A stretch of DNA of 64,000 bases from Erinaceus europaeus (GCF_950295315.1 NC_080166.1:102827693-102891692); one strand, 5' to 3'. Shown: positions 23,136-35,520, numbered from the stretch's first letter. The notes: a model not told the origin generated them from the sequence alone. Made by a program: numbers and translations.

Positions 23136-24289
23136 GTGTTATTATTATTATATCCAAATGTTACTTAATAGACACATTTTACTGGGAGGACAACAGGAAA
23201 TTGGATTTTACTGCATTTGTGAATTTAGATTGATTGTGTGAACTGAAGTCCTATGCTGGTCATAAGAAGACTTAGACAGTGTCCCTAAACCTGCTTTATA
23301 GAATTTGTTTTCTATGAGCTGAGTGAAAGGGTTTATGTGTTTTTATTTTGTTGTTTAAAATTTAATTGCCTACATCCTCCAATGTAGTAACCATATGTAC
23401 AGATTGCAGAATAACCCATTGCTCATAGCTTGAGACCATTGAAAAGGAGAATTCTGGGATCCCATTAACTGGCATCCACGGTCTTCTCCACTCATCCAGA
23501 GGGTAGGAACCTTCAGAAATATACAGCGTTGTAACTCTTGATCAACCAAATAGCTTAACATTAAAACCTATTTTATTTTTGATTATAAAACTACAAAAAA
23601 ACCCTTTTGGTAGCTATTACAGCAATTACTTCTAGAATTCCATCTTTGTCTGTTAAGAGCAATAGGAGACAATAAAGTGCTTTGCCCTTAGGAGTTTCTG
23701 AACTTGTAATGTGATGTGATGGAATAATTTGATGAATGATTTCACAAAAGAAAACAATATGAAATAGTTTATTTGTTTTCAAACTTCTGCTTGAGAAAGA
23801 GATAAAGAGCTATATATTTGCCAACATGTATAGATTCATATAGATTATATAGATTTACACTTTAGGAGGAAGCATAGTTAGTATATAAATGCACTATTAT
23901 TATTAAACAATCCATTGTGCTTATAATAATGAGAAACATATTTAAAAACAAAAAAGGATTCCAGAAGAAGTTAATTAGGGTAAATCCACTGGTCGAATTG
24001 AAAAAAAAACACTTAAATTCTTTGTTTTAGGAAAAGACACTATTTAATATTTCTAACTTGACATCCAAAAGTATTGGATGCCTATTTCCTAATTTAGAAG
24101 AAAATGTATTATGCAGATTTTATTTTTTACCTTATCTGACTTGTTCACTCATATATAATAGTCATATAACTTTATAATAGTATTAGATATACAGTATACT
24201 GATTTAATATGTATATATTTTACAAAATGATCACCACAAGAAGTCTGATTAATGTTAATCACAAAAAAATATCGATAACAAGTAGAATA
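23136..24289. other. AT-rich intergenic DNA, nothing recognised
   Basis: No gene or named repeat supported. Confidence 0.4.
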
Positions 24290-25640
24290 GAAACATATCA
24301 TTTATTCATTCATACATTTATAGGCATTTAGGTTGCGTCCATGTTTTGGCTTACAGATAAAATTGCAGCAAACATTGGATTGCTTAGATCTCTTTGAGTA
24401 ATTTTAGCTTCTTTGTATAACTACTCAGAGTAGAATTTCAGAATCACAATGTAGTTCTAGTTTTATTTTTATGAGGATCCTCCATACTCTTCCATTAGTG
24501 ATAATTTCTAATTCCGACTGTTGGAGAATTGGCCCACTGCCCCGGAAAGTCCAGGCCATTGTTTCCATGAGATTGGAGTGGGTTGACCTCCAACTCTCCC
24601 TTCAAGACAAGAGAAGGGCTGGACCCTTCTCTGGAATTTATGATGGCTGGAGCCCTGGATATAGGCGCCTTTCTACACATGAACCTCCCCCCCCCTTTCC
24701 TTCTTTGATTAAAAGCCACGGATGCCACCTCCCCCCTTTCCTTCTTTGACTAAAAGCCATAGATTACTGTGTTAACCTTAAAACCCCAGCAAACATTGCT
24801 CAGCTTTTCCTCTCTCCTGCTTCCCTAAAGTGCCTGCAATTTAACTCCAGAAAAATGTATATTGTAAAGCTTATGATCAAACAGTCTGTTGGTAAAAATG
24901 TAACTGTGCATTGTGTTAATGGCACTTTGTTTTTGGCGTGCTGAGCTACCCCACAACTCCCCAGGGGCTGCTTTTGACCATCTCCCAAAGGCTAGAGAGA
25001 TGGGTTGACCCAGAGTGAGCCCGCACCTGACAACAGTACACAAGGTTCCCATTTACTCCACATTCTAGCCAACCCTTATTATTTCTTTTTCTTTCAATAG
25101 TAGTGATTCTGACATATATATGGAGCTATCTCATTGCCCTTTTTTTTTTAATTATTATTAATTTCCTGGTGGCTAGTAGTGTTCATCCTATAGGTTTACA
25201 TGTAAATTTTGTCCTCCTCTACATCTTTGCAGAAATGCCTATTAGGATCTGAATATTCATTCCTGGCTCAGTGGTGGCATTCTCTCCTGTCGGACTGGGT
25301 AGTTTAATCAGCTTACTTTTTAATTTTTACTGTTGAATTGCATTAGTCCTCCACACATTTCAGATACCACTTCCTTATTAGATTTGTTATTTTTATGCTT
25401 TCTGTTCAATAGCCTCACTCTTCCTTTTGAAGATGGTTTCCTTTTTAGTTTAATACAGTTTTTCTTATTTATTTTTTGCTTTTGTTGCCATTGCTCTTGG
25501 TATCAACCTTCTCATCCACTACCCCATCCCCCAAAAAACCACTAAGACAGTTTCAAGGACTTTACCACTCATTTTTTTCTAAGAATTTTATGGTTTTAGA
25601 CTTTGCAGTCAATTAAAGAGTAGGTTAAATGTTAATCTTG
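24290..25640 (-). mobile_element. Ancient L1 ORF2 remnant, split by an LTR
   Basis: Left part has GATCCTCCATACTCTTCCAT. The right part resumes with CACAAGGTTCCCATTTACTC, TCTAGCCAACCCTTATTATT and TTTTATGGTTTTAGACTTTG. These are well-known conserved blocks of mammalian L1 ORF2 and flank in reverse orientation. All frames are decayed. Confidence 0.65.
24519..25035. mobile_element. Solo LTR-like insertion in the ancient L1
   Basis: About 515 bp with TGTTG..CAACA ends that interrupts the ancient L1 exactly between two adjacent conserved blocks. It contains a near-duplicate CCCCCCTTTCCTTCTTTGA..AAAAGCCA at 24687-24764. It looks like an endogenous retrovirus LTR. No duplication could be confirmed because the L1 target itself probably contained CAACAGTG. 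Strand not decided. Confidence 0.5.
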
Positions 25641-26964
25641 ATTATATTTCCTTTAATCACTAGAAAATATTTTCCAGTAGCTTGTTAAACAGTGTTAGAA
25701 TAAGAATGTTCTATTCACTATGTTATACTTTATTCACCTATAAACTGAAGGTAAAATTGATTCTGGTGTTGGGCTTTTAAGGAAAACAGAACCCTCATTT
25801 TTAACAGAATTGGAACAGCCAAAGGTTTGCTGCATAGTGAGAATCAGGGACTGTGTCAACTGTTGATTATGCATATACTTATAAATTGGCATTCTAGAAG
25901 GAAAATATTCCAGCCTGCATTTTAATTAATTTGTGATGTATTTTGTTAGAGAGGCATAATACTTCATTGAGGATACACAAAATTCTTCTCCATACATAAT
26001 TAAGTTTCAAATAGCACAAAGGTCCATCATCATCACGTGTTACAATAATTTTTAGATCATTAGTGGAATGTACAATTGTGTAAATATATAGGAACAAATG
26101 AAATATAGTTTAGTTGAGAATACATAATGAAATAGCAGATACCGCTTTTCTCTTCATCTCTCACCTTTCCTCAATTTTTCTTTTCTTCTCTTCATTTTTT
26201 TCCCATGCCCACTTCCAGTTTCTTTGCCATCACCATGTCATCATGTGTTTGTCATGAAATCTAAGAGGTGTTAGTCTTTTTACTCTGGCTTGATTTAAAG
26301 GAAGACACCACTGATTGAAAAATGTACTCCTATTTCCATAACTGAAGACTGTCATAAAAATGATTCAAGTTTATCAATCTAATTTGATTTGAAGCTAGAA
26401 ATTAAAGGTCAAGCTCTAAAGGAAAGGTTTTCATGCCTTCTTGTTTGCTTCATGTTTGTGCCTTAAGTCCACATCTACAGTAGCTAAATTTTCTTCTCAA
26501 GTAGCCTTTAAAACTTGAAAGTTTTATTTTCCATGGAAAGGTATTATTTGACCCTTTCTCAAAAGTTACATTTACCTTTCCTTTGCTTTAGAGAAACTGT
26601 CAATATTTCAGGACATTATAATTAACTTGTCACAGTACCTTACTCTACTATAAATAGTTTGAACTTTAAAATGTAATGAATACTGTGTTTCCAACATTAG
26701 ATGTCACATATACATATAAATAGTTTATGATAATGGACCAAGAAATATTTGTTGGATGAAAATTCAATAAATATTCAGACAATTTAGGAATTTTAATTTT
26801 TTAATTAGCATTACACAGAAAAAGTGGATTAGAGGAATAACACACTGGTAAGGTTCATGCCTTACCATGTGCTTAACCTAGTATGGGATCCTGACACCCA
26901 TGAGAGGGGTTATGTCACTTCTGGAAGTCCTACTGCCAGAGTATGTCTTCTTCTCTCTTTTCTT
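25641..26964. other. AT-rich intergenic DNA
   Basis: Nothing firmly recognised. 26815-26935 (GGTAAGGTTCATGCCTTACC..GGATCC) resembles a decayed tRNA-type SINE head. Confidence 0.35.
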
Positions 26965-27168
26965 TAAACATTTTTTAAATTATTTATTATTGGATAGAGA
27001 CATAGAGAAATTGAGAGGGGAGAGAGGGAGACAGAGAGACACCTGCAGCACTGCTTCACCACTCATGAAGCTTTCCCCCTTGCTGGTGGGGACCACGGAC
27101 TTGAACCTGAGTCCTTGTGCACTATAATGTGAGCACTTAACCAGGTGTGCCACCGCTTGACACCATAT
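26965..27168 (-). mobile_element. Older short tRNA-type SINE (minus)
   Basis: ATTGGATAGAGACATAGAGA..GAGACACCTGCAGCACTGCT..GACTTGAACCTGAGTCCTTG..GTGCCACCGCTTGACACC. This is a shorter, older subfamily with a TTCACCACTCATGAAGC middle. The copies at 27635 and 30127 belong with it. Confidence 0.85.
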
Positions 27169-27634
27169 GTTTCTTTTTCTGAATAACAAAGCATATAAGT
27201 GAGACAGGAGAACTGAAAAAAAAAATCTCACAAAATATAAACCTGGAAACAGGAAATTTGAATAATGTGTCAAAACTCAAATTTACTTCCCCTATTGACT
27301 AATCCCAAAGATTTCTCCTTTGTTCAAATGAATGCAGTTTTCTTTTGTTAATTGACACCAAGTGATCATACACCAGATAGTAATATAGAAGGCTATCATT
27401 TCTGAATGCAGTGAACTATAATAATACATTTTTTGGTCTAGTTAGATTGCATGTGAATGTTAGTTGCTTGATTTCACAATAATTATTGGTTGTGAATCTG
27501 GATGTCTTAATAGTTTTTTTTATTTAGTTAGTTTTTCACTTGATTTTTAATTAGTATTGCCAAATGTCAGTTAAAAACAATTATACAAAAGAGGTAGACA
27601 ACAGACACAAGGTGTTTTAAAAAGAGGTAATAGG

Positions 27635-27885
27635 AGAGGCCAGGTGGTAGCATACTAAATATAGTGTATATGTTACCATGCACAAAGACCCAGGCTCAAG
27701 TTACAGGTTCCTACCTGCAGGGGGAAACTTCAAGAGTGGTGAAGTTGTGCTACAGGTGTTTCATTTTCTATCTCCTTTTCCTCTTTCCTTATCTATGTTA
27801 TTTCACTCTGTCCTAGCAAATAATAAAGGAAAAAAATGTTGCCACTGGGAGCAGTAGACTCATTATGAAGGCACTGAATATTTGT
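27635..27885 (+). mobile_element. Older short tRNA-type SINE (plus)
   Basis: GGTGGTAGCATACTAAATA head, CCCAGGCTCAAGTTACAGG B-box region, GAGTGGTGAAG middle, then GGAGCAGTAGACTCATTATG in the 3' extension. Diverged. Confidence 0.75.
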
Positions 27886-29600
27886 CACCTTTGGGCTTCG
27901 CTGATTTGGACTGACTTTTTTCAGAGAGAAAGATGGATCAGGAAAAGACATTACAGCATTGAAACGTAGCCCAGTGCAGTGGGACCTAGATGAAAATCAG
28001 GCACTCTTGCTGGTGACCTATTTTTCTGGTCCTATACAATTAAATTGATGGATCTTTATAGGCTATTGTTAGTGGGCTCCACTATATAGAACTTAATTTT
28101 AGAATGCCTTTGGGACTTAAAAATAAGACATAGTAAAATACTTGTAGCTGAGATACCTTTTGAATAATAAACATTAATAATTTTAAAATTATTCTAGAGT
28201 TGTGATATTACTTGATATAGTCCTTGTAATTTAACTTGAGCATATTTTATTTTCTTGTGATAAAACTTATGCATGGTCAAGGGAGATGAAATAATGGTTA
28301 TGAGGCTCTGATATCTCAGGATAATTCCCAGCACCATCATAAGCCGAAACTGGACAGTTCTCTGATTGGTCTCTCTCTTTCTCTCTCTCCTTTCTTCCTC
28401 CCTCCCTTTTTTCCTCCCTTCCTCCCTCCTTCCCCCTGTCCCTTCCTCTCTCTAGCCTTGCTTCCCTGTATCTCTCTCATTAAAATAAATAAATAAGTAA
28501 ATAAATATGTTAAAAACATACGTAAATTGTACAAATTTATAAGCATCTATCTCTTCTACTCCTATGCTTTTTCTTAACATTTTTAGCTTACTATGTATGT
28601 CAATAGCATAAAATTCTTATGATTAATATTGTATTCCTGTGCAAGCAGCAATATCTTTTAACTCAAAGTTTTTCAACTGCAGAAAAAAACACATGTAAAT
28701 TATCGAGAAAAAGTGAATAATTTTGCTTTCATGATATTTCATATAAATTATAAACATCTTCCATCATAATTATTCCTTAAGACAAGCAGGTACAATCTAT
28801 AGGACTGATGTAAAATTAGCCTCATAAGCCTGTTAGAAATTAGTGTACATGGGTCCTTAATATATTTTCCAATATGAATATTAAATTGTGTCATTAACAT
28901 GAACAACAATATTAATATAAAGCTATAGAATGGCTTTCCAAAATGTTTCAGAAAATATATAGATTAATTAAAATGCTTAGTTTTGGAGGTTTTGAAACTA
29001 TAAAATGTATAGTTTTGTGTCTAGTATATAATTTAAAAAATAATTGAGGAAATCTTCAAAATTAAACAACATATATTTGCTACAAAAAGTGTGATCACCA
29101 CAATAAGTAACTTGTGTTAATAGGATTATTTGCTATTTGTATTTACAACAATGAAATGTAATGTCTCTAGGAAGCACAAGGGACTGATGACACAGGAAGG
29201 AGAATATTAAGAAACAAGATGGGAGAAAGGATTGTCACCATCCATCTTTTTTGTACATTCTGAATTTTGAAAATATTACATCTGCAAGTCCAATAAAAGA
29301 CATTAATAAGTCCAATTAATTGTATAAGGGTAGTAGCATATTTTTGTTTATATGTGTCCTATAGTGAGTTCTCTTTGGAGCTTGTTATATCTAAATAGAC
29401 TAAGATGAAATGTATAAATGCTAATCTATTATAATATACATAAGTGGCATAGTAGAATTTTTGTATAAAGGAGAAATTGTATTATTCTTTATAAATATAA
29501 AGTTTCTACTTTCCCCTGAATAATATTTCTGGAAACTTTATCAGAATTTAATTAATAAAAAATAATAACTAGTTTTCATATCTACACTGTATATATTAGG
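27886..29600. other. Intergenic with CT-rich SINE relic
   Basis: 28265-28500 combines a decayed tRNA-type SINE (GAAATAATGGTTATGAGGCT, CCGAAACTGGACAGTTCTC) with a long CT-rich stretch and AAATAAAT tail. The rest is AT-rich with nothing recognised. Confidence 0.4.
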
Positions 29601-29615
29601 GACACATTAATTTTT

Positions 29616-29816
29616 TTGAGGGGTTAATGCTTTACCGGACAATCACTGACATATGCATACAATTTCACTATTTAATAGGTCCCTATAATTTTCTCGCTAT
29701 CCACTCTCTACCTCACTCCCCAGAGTCCTTTGTTTTGGAGCAATACACCATGTCCCGCCCGTGTTTCACTTTGTGCTCTCCCTCCTCAAAATCCTTTGCT
29801 TTGGTGCAATACACCA
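29616..29816 (-). mobile_element. L1 3'-end-only insertion, second lineage
   Basis: About 200 bp of inverted L1 3' terminus (GGGGTTAATGCTTTACCGGA.. and two tandem copies of AGTCCTTTG(C)TTTGG(A/T)GCAATACACCA). Perfect 15-bp duplication GACACATTAATTTTT at 29601-29615 and 29817-29831. Confidence 0.9.
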
Positions 29817-30126
29817 GACACATTAATTTTTACTGACTGGAAGTAAGTAAAATTATGTAGTCTTTATTTTTTCATTTATGTACTACACTGTGATTACAAT
29901 TTATATCTTGAAGTGATAATAGTGAAATTTTCTGGTTATATGTTGAATGTTGTAAAGCATTCCTGAGCTTTCCAGAAATGGAGTAAACGAAGGATCAGCA
30001 GACTAATTAAAGGAAAAATAAACAGAACTTGTAAAGAGTCATGCTAAGTATATGATCATTGAAATTTGCAATACCCTAAATGGTGATTAGTTATATGCGT
30101 GCTTTATCACAAGGAAACTTTCTAAA

Positions 30127-30622
30127 GTTCTTTTTAATTTTATCTGTTTATTTACTGCATAGAGACGGCAAGACACTGAGATGGCAGTAGATGACATAGA
30201 GGAAGAGAGAGAGAGAGACAATCAGCAGCACTGCTTCATCACTCTTGAAGCTTCACTCCAGCAGATGGGGACCAAGGACTTGAATCTAGGTTCTTTTTTT
30301 TTTTTTTTTAATTTTTATTTATTTATTTTTTTATTTAAGAAAGGATTAATTAACAAAACCATAGGGTAGGAGGGGTACAACTCCACACAATTCCCACCGC
30401 CCAATCTCCATATCCCACCCCCTCCCCCGATAGCTTTCCAATTCTCTATCCCTCTGGGAGCATGGACCCAGGGTCATTGAGGGTTGCAGAAGGTAGAAGG
30501 TCTGGCTTCTGTAATTGCTTCCTCGCTGAACATGGGCGTTGACTGGTCGGTCCATACTCCCAGTCTGCCTCTCTCTTTCCCTAGTAGGATGGAAAGAATC
30601 TAGGTTCTTGCCACATTAGGCC
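30127..30622 (-). mobile_element. Older SINE split by an L1 3' end
   Basis: SINE sequence at 30127-30295 (AGCACTGCTTCATCACTCTT, GGACTTGAATCTAGG) resumes at 30596 with GAATCTAGGTTCTTGCCAC. The interruption is the L1 piece at 30296-30595. Confidence 0.88.
30296..30595 (-). mobile_element. L1 3' UTR terminus, 300 bp, inside a SINE
   Basis: Poly(T), then TTTAAGAAAGGATTAATTAA..GGTACAACTCCACACAATTC, ending at CCCTAGTAGGATGGAAA. Perfect 14-bp duplication GAATCTAGGTTCTT at 30282-30295 and 30596-30609. This fixes the true 3' terminus of the main young L1 lineage. The sequence closely matches 56050-56310. Confidence 0.96.
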
Positions 30623-30637
30623 CTGGAACATTGTTTT

Positions 30638-30767
30638 TTTCTTCCTCTCTTTCTTTCTTTTATTTCTTTATTGGGGGATTAATGCTTTCCAGTCAACAGT
30701 AAATACAAGTTTGTACATGCATAACATTTCCCAGTTTTCCACACAACAATACACCCCTCACTAGGTC
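30638..30767 (-). mobile_element. L1 3'-end-only insertion, second lineage (130 bp)
   Basis: TTTCTTTATTGGGGGATTAA..CCAGTTTTCCACACAACAAT: the same terminus as at 29616, 45646 and 53130. A 14-bp duplication with two mismatches (TGGAACATTGTTTT / TGGAATGTTGTTTT) lies at 30624-30637 and 30768-30781. Confidence 0.88.
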
Positions 30768-30781
30768 TGGAATGTTGTTTT

Positions 30782-31631
30782 AAATCTACCAGCATATATA
30801 TGTATATATATATATATCACCACATTCTTCATTTATTAATCTAGATTTAAATTATGTACAGTGTAAAAATTCTGTGTTTTTCTCAGCAAATAAATACTTT
30901 TAATGACCTGAGTATATTTTAACATTTGTTATTGAATACTTTGAACATGTAGTAATAACATGTGTACTTAACTAGGTACACTACCACTTAGCCCCTGTGA
31001 ACATGTAATAATAATTAATGTACTTTCATGACTTTCATTTCTTTTGCAATTAGCTTTTAAATGTATATCCCTAGCCCATGACTTATATTGAGATAAATAT
31101 TGAACATTTTACTTCATATACAAATATTGAAGCATGCGTCTTTCAGATACAGACTCACTTTTACCAAGCTTGGTAACAACTATGTTTCACACTTAAAAGT
31201 TTATAAAATTTTTAATGTTACCAGTTTAATGTTATTTTCTCACAAATAGTTTTTTAAATTAAGTTCCAAATCATGTTAATATATATACATATATATATTT
31301 ATATACATATAGCTGTGTACTATGACTAATTTTTTTTCATCTATATTTTCCTACCCACATCCTCTCTTTCTCTCTCTTCTCTTGGTCCTTATTCACCGCT
31401 TGCTTATTCTTTTGTTGCAAAATGAATGATGACGTATTTGGCTCATTCCCATGATCTGATTTGCATTGATTTCCCTCTTCGAGCATTTAATATGATCCCT
31501 ACTTCCCTTTATGTTTTAAAGCTAAGCAGTGGTATTGAGAACCTAAGATGAGTGTTTTTGAAAATCTACAAATAATAAATAAAAGGAAGGCAGTAGATTC
31601 AAATGTTTCTCAGATGCAAATAAGAGGCAAG
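30782..31631. other. AT-rich DNA with (AT)n patches and old L1 traces
   Basis: AT/ATAC runs lie at 30793-30818 and 31278-31310. 31330-31510 (TCCTACCCACATCCTCTCTT..TTCCCATGATCTGATTTGC) may be decayed L1 3' sequence. No gene. Confidence 0.35.
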
Positions 31632-31644
31632 CAACATCTTTTTT

Positions 31645-31947
31645 TTAACTATTTCTTTTAAAAATGTTTGTTTATTTTCCATTTTTTGCCCTTGTTTTTA
31701 TCTTTGTTGTGGTTATTATTATAGTTGTTATTGATGTTGTTATTGCCAGATAGGACAGAGAGAAATGGAGAGAGGAGGGGAAGACAGAGAGGGGGAGAGA
31801 AATTTAGACACCTGCATATCTGCTTCACCACTTGTGAAGTGACCCCTCCCTGCAGGTGGAGAGCTGGGGCTCCAACCAGGATCATTACGCTGGTCCTTGA
31901 GCTTTGGGCCATGTGCATTTAACTGCTTCTCTATCGCCTGACCCCCA
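31645..31947 (-). mobile_element. ERI-type SINE (minus)
   Basis: Complete inverted copy with A and B boxes. Duplication CAACATCTTTTTT at 31632-31644 and 31948-31960. It sits directly at the poly(T) end of the next L1 piece. Confidence 0.92.
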
Positions 31948-32090
31948 CAACATCTTTTTTATTATTTATTTATTTATTTAATTTAAAAAAGGAGACATTA
32001 ACAAAACCATAGGGTAAGAGGGGTACAACTCCACACAGTTCCCACCACCAGATCTCTGTATCCCATCCCCTCCCCTGATAGCTTTCCTAT

Positions 32091-32362
32091 TCTTTTTTTT
32101 TTCCCTTTTGTTGCCCTTGTTTATCATCATTGTTATTGTTGTTATTATAGGTGTCGTTGTAGTTGGATAGGACAGAGAGAAATGGAGAGAGGAGGGGAAG
32201 ACAGACGGGGGAAAGAAAGACAGACACCTGCAGACCTGCTTCACCGCCTGTGAAACAACTCCCCTTCAGGTGGGGAGCGGGGGGCTCGAACCAGGATCCT
32301 TAAGCTGGTCCTTGCACTTTGCACTACCTGTGCTTAACCCGCTGTGCTACCGCTCGACTCCC
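32091..32362 (-). mobile_element. ERI-type SINE in L1 (first of a pair)
   Basis: Inverted copy, with its head ending CTACCGCTCGACTCCC. Flanked by AGCTTTCCTAT at 32080-32090 and 32363-32373. Confidence 0.95.
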
Positions 32363-32373
32363 AGCTTTCCTAT

Positions 32374-32648
32374 ATATTTTTAATATTTATTCATTTATTC
32401 TTTTTTGTTGCCCTTGTTGTTTTATTGTTGTAGTTATTAATGTTATCATTGTTGGATAAGACAGAGAGAAATGGAGAGAGGATGGGGAGACAGAGATGGA
32501 GAAAGACAGACACCTGCAGATCTGCTTCACCACTTGTGAAGCAACGCCCCTGCAGGTGGGGAGCTGGGGGCTTGAACCGGGATCCTTATGCCAGTCCTTG
32601 CGCTTTGCGCCATCTGCGCTTAACCCGCTGAGCTATAGCCTAACTCCC
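32374..32648 (-). mobile_element. ERI-type SINE in L1 (second, same target)
   Basis: Inverted copy, with its head ending GCTATAGCCTAACTCCC. Flanked by AGCTTTCCTAT at 32363-32373 and AACTTTCCTCT at 32649-32659 (two mismatches). Confidence 0.93.
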
Positions 32649-33555
32649 AACTTTCCTCTTTATCCCTCTGGGAGTATGGACCCAAGGTCATTGTGGGATG
32701 CAGAAGGTGGAAGGTCTGACTTCTGTAATTGCTTCCCTGCTGAACATGGGTGTTGACTGGTTGATCCATACTCCCAGCCTGCCTCTCTCTTTCCCTAGTA
32801 GGGTGGGGCTCTGGGGAAGCGAAGCTCCAGGACATTTTGGTAGGGTTGTCTGTCCAGGGAAGTCTGGTTGGCATCATGCTAGCATCTAGAACCTAGTGGC
32901 TGAAAAGAGAGTTAACAAACAAAGCCAAACAAATTGTTGAACAATAATGGACCTAAAGGCTGGAATAGTGCAGATGAAGTGTTGGTAGGTACTTACTGCA
33001 GGCTACTGTGTACTTTTGCTTTCAGATATATATTTTGCCCTAGTTTATGGATACGTGTGAACATATGCTCTATCTCACAGGACCTAGTCTATATCTAGGT
33101 TTTGGGACTTTGTGAGGAAGTGAACCACCTGGAATGGAATTAGAGAATACTGTGAAAGGAAAGGTCTCACCTGAGTAATGAAGCTGAAGGGTTATCGTTC
33201 CACACTGCAGTCTCTGGACACAGTCTGAAGTGAAGCATGCTGAGGTGGTACTCCTTGTGTTGATTAGGTTGGGATCGGCGGATGCAATATTATTAGGTAT
33301 GAGTTGAGAGAAGCATGCAGGAAAGTGTGCCCCACCCCAAGGTTTTAGGACTGGGGGAAATATAGGCTCTATAGTGGAAATGTGAGGTTCCTGCTGTCTT
33401 AGGGTTCAAGAAGACCATTGATAGTTAATGTTATCATCACATTATTTGGTAATTGGGTTAACTTTGAAAAATCCCTTTGTTAGGATTTGTTGTATAACAC
33501 TCAACATCACCATAATTTATGTGACATTATTTGTATATAGCTGTGCCACAACTTT

Positions 33556-35319
33556 TTATTTTATTTTATTTTTTTAACATTTTTTATAGATGATAAAACT
33601 TAGAGTCCAGAGATACTACATCAATTGTGTTAAACTTGTATGTGGCATAATTTCTGCTAGAATCAAGGTGGTCTACATGTATGGGTGAGTAGAAATTCAG
33701 AAGGTCCCCTGCATCTAATAAAGAGACATAGAACATATAAACCAACAGAAATTTGCTTATGAATATCTTTCTTCCTTGCTATACATTGACAACACAGCAT
33801 TAGACAAGTTGTTGATTTAATGAGTATACAGAGGACACCTAAATAATTATAATTCTTTTTTATAGCAAAAGCACAGAGATATAAAGATTTAATTAAATAA
33901 CATACAATTGACTGTCAAAGGATGGATGGAAATTAGTTCAGCTGAATTGCCTTGTCCCTGCATGGAATTTAATTACTGTCTCTTAGGGCTGCAATTTCTG
34001 GGGTGTCCCCTAACCGAAGGGGAGCCAGGGCCTCCTACAGTGACTTTGCTGAGAGGCTACAGAATCCACTATTGTCAGTTTGGAGTTACTCTCTGGTGAA
34101 AGCTGCTAGCTTGAGTTACAGGTACAGCTATTGTTTCTGCCATTCTACTCTGATTGTTGCATGTATACCAGGAAAATATTTGTGTTAAATATTAATGTCA
34201 TGTTATGTTTAAGAGCTGCTACTTAAGGCTGGCAAACTTTTTCATTTGAGATTTCCTATTGTGAACTTTCTTAGCTGTATAAGCATTCAGAAAGCTGGCC
34301 ATCCAACAGTATATCTGTTGTATATTACTGTCCCATCAAAACTTTTCCTTCTTCATGTATCTAAGAAGAAAATAATACACATTGAAAACATTCTCTGGAC
34401 ACCTAGTTGTTAAGCCTATGCTTTTGCTCCAAGTAAAGAATACCATTCTAGTGTTACTGAATACAAAGTTAAGTCCAGGGCTATTGCTGTCAAAGCAAAC
34501 ACTAGAATTTAAAAAGATAAAAAAAAAAAAACCTATAGTCTCTAGATAGGCTCTCCAACATGGTAGATTGTAAGAGCAAATATTTAATAATTTATATTAA
34601 GGTGTGACTTCCAGAAAACCCCATACAATATAAATATTGGACTTCAGCTCCATTTCACTGTTTATAACACATTAATTGAAACTGATTTTTGATTTATTAG
34701 ATATTATAAACTTGATATCTGGAAGTTCAGAGAGTGAAAATGACTGAACAAGATGTCCTTGTGGTATAGTCCTCCTTGTTCACATGAGAGAAGCTCAGGT
34801 AATTGGATAGTACTGACCATATGCATAGATAGTACTGACCATATGCATAGAGATGAGTTAGATCACCACATGACTGGTAAAGGGTTATAAGAACCAGTTA
34901 AGTTTTTATTTTCTTTTAAATCAGATTTGTCTGTCTTGTATAACATTTTCATCTAAATCCAGGTTTTACCTTTCTAGGATTCTTGGAGTTAATCAGAGTT
35001 GAATTCATTGACAGTTTGCTCTGGTTAATTATCACAGCTTTAGCTTAATGCCCCCAAGGCATTGATGAAGTTAACAACCACTTCCAGCCTCACAACCCTA
35101 GAACTCTTGGCAGAAATCTGGAGACAGTTTATCAATAACTGAGGTATTTATTACTGAGAAAAACTGCACAAAGCCTGCAGATGCATGGCAATGATGTATA
35201 TCAGAGCATTTAAACAGCATGGTTAACTGAAACTTCTTAAAAGTTAAACATCATGTTCTTGCTAATACTGAGACCATGCACTTGGAAAAATTGTCAGCAT
35301 ATACTTCTTGATCTCTAAA
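33556..35319. other. Intergenic DNA, nothing recognised
   Basis: No gene supported. A tandem duplication of GATAGTACTGACCATATGCA occurs at about 34806-34850. 33905-34170 is less AT-rich but shows no known family or domain. Confidence 0.4.
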
Positions 35320-35520
35320 ATTTTTATTTATTTATTTATTGGATTATTTTTAGTTCATTTGTTTGTTTTAGATAAAGCCAGAGTAGTAGAAAGGCAGAGA
35401 GAAAGAGACCACCACACTGAAACTTCCTTCCATCTGGTGTGGGTTGGGCTTAAACCTGGGTAACTCACATGATAAAGCAGCATGCTATTCAAGTGATCTA
35501 TTTCAGTAGCCCGAAATTTA
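35320..35520 (-). mobile_element. Old tRNA-type SINE (minus)
   Basis: TTTAGATAAAGCCAGAGTAG..AAAGAGACCACCACACTGAA..GGGCTTAAACCTGGGTAACT..GTGATCTATTTCAGTAGCCC. The same old subfamily as 5745-5935. Confidence 0.7.

Larger units (their letters stand above)
31961..33555 (-). mobile_element. L1 3' UTR, main lineage, with two SINEs inside
   Basis: Terminal block AAAGGAGACATTAACAAAAC..CACACAGTTCCCACC at 31985-32090, then two SINEs, then the rest from 32649 (CCTCTGGGAGTATGGACCCA, CTCTATCTCACAGGACC, GGTTGGGATCGGCGGATGC) to about 33555. It is nearly the entire 3' UTR with no ORF2, since only about 1.05 kb of L1 remains once the SINEs are removed. It aligns block for block with 56050-57040. Confidence 0.92.
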
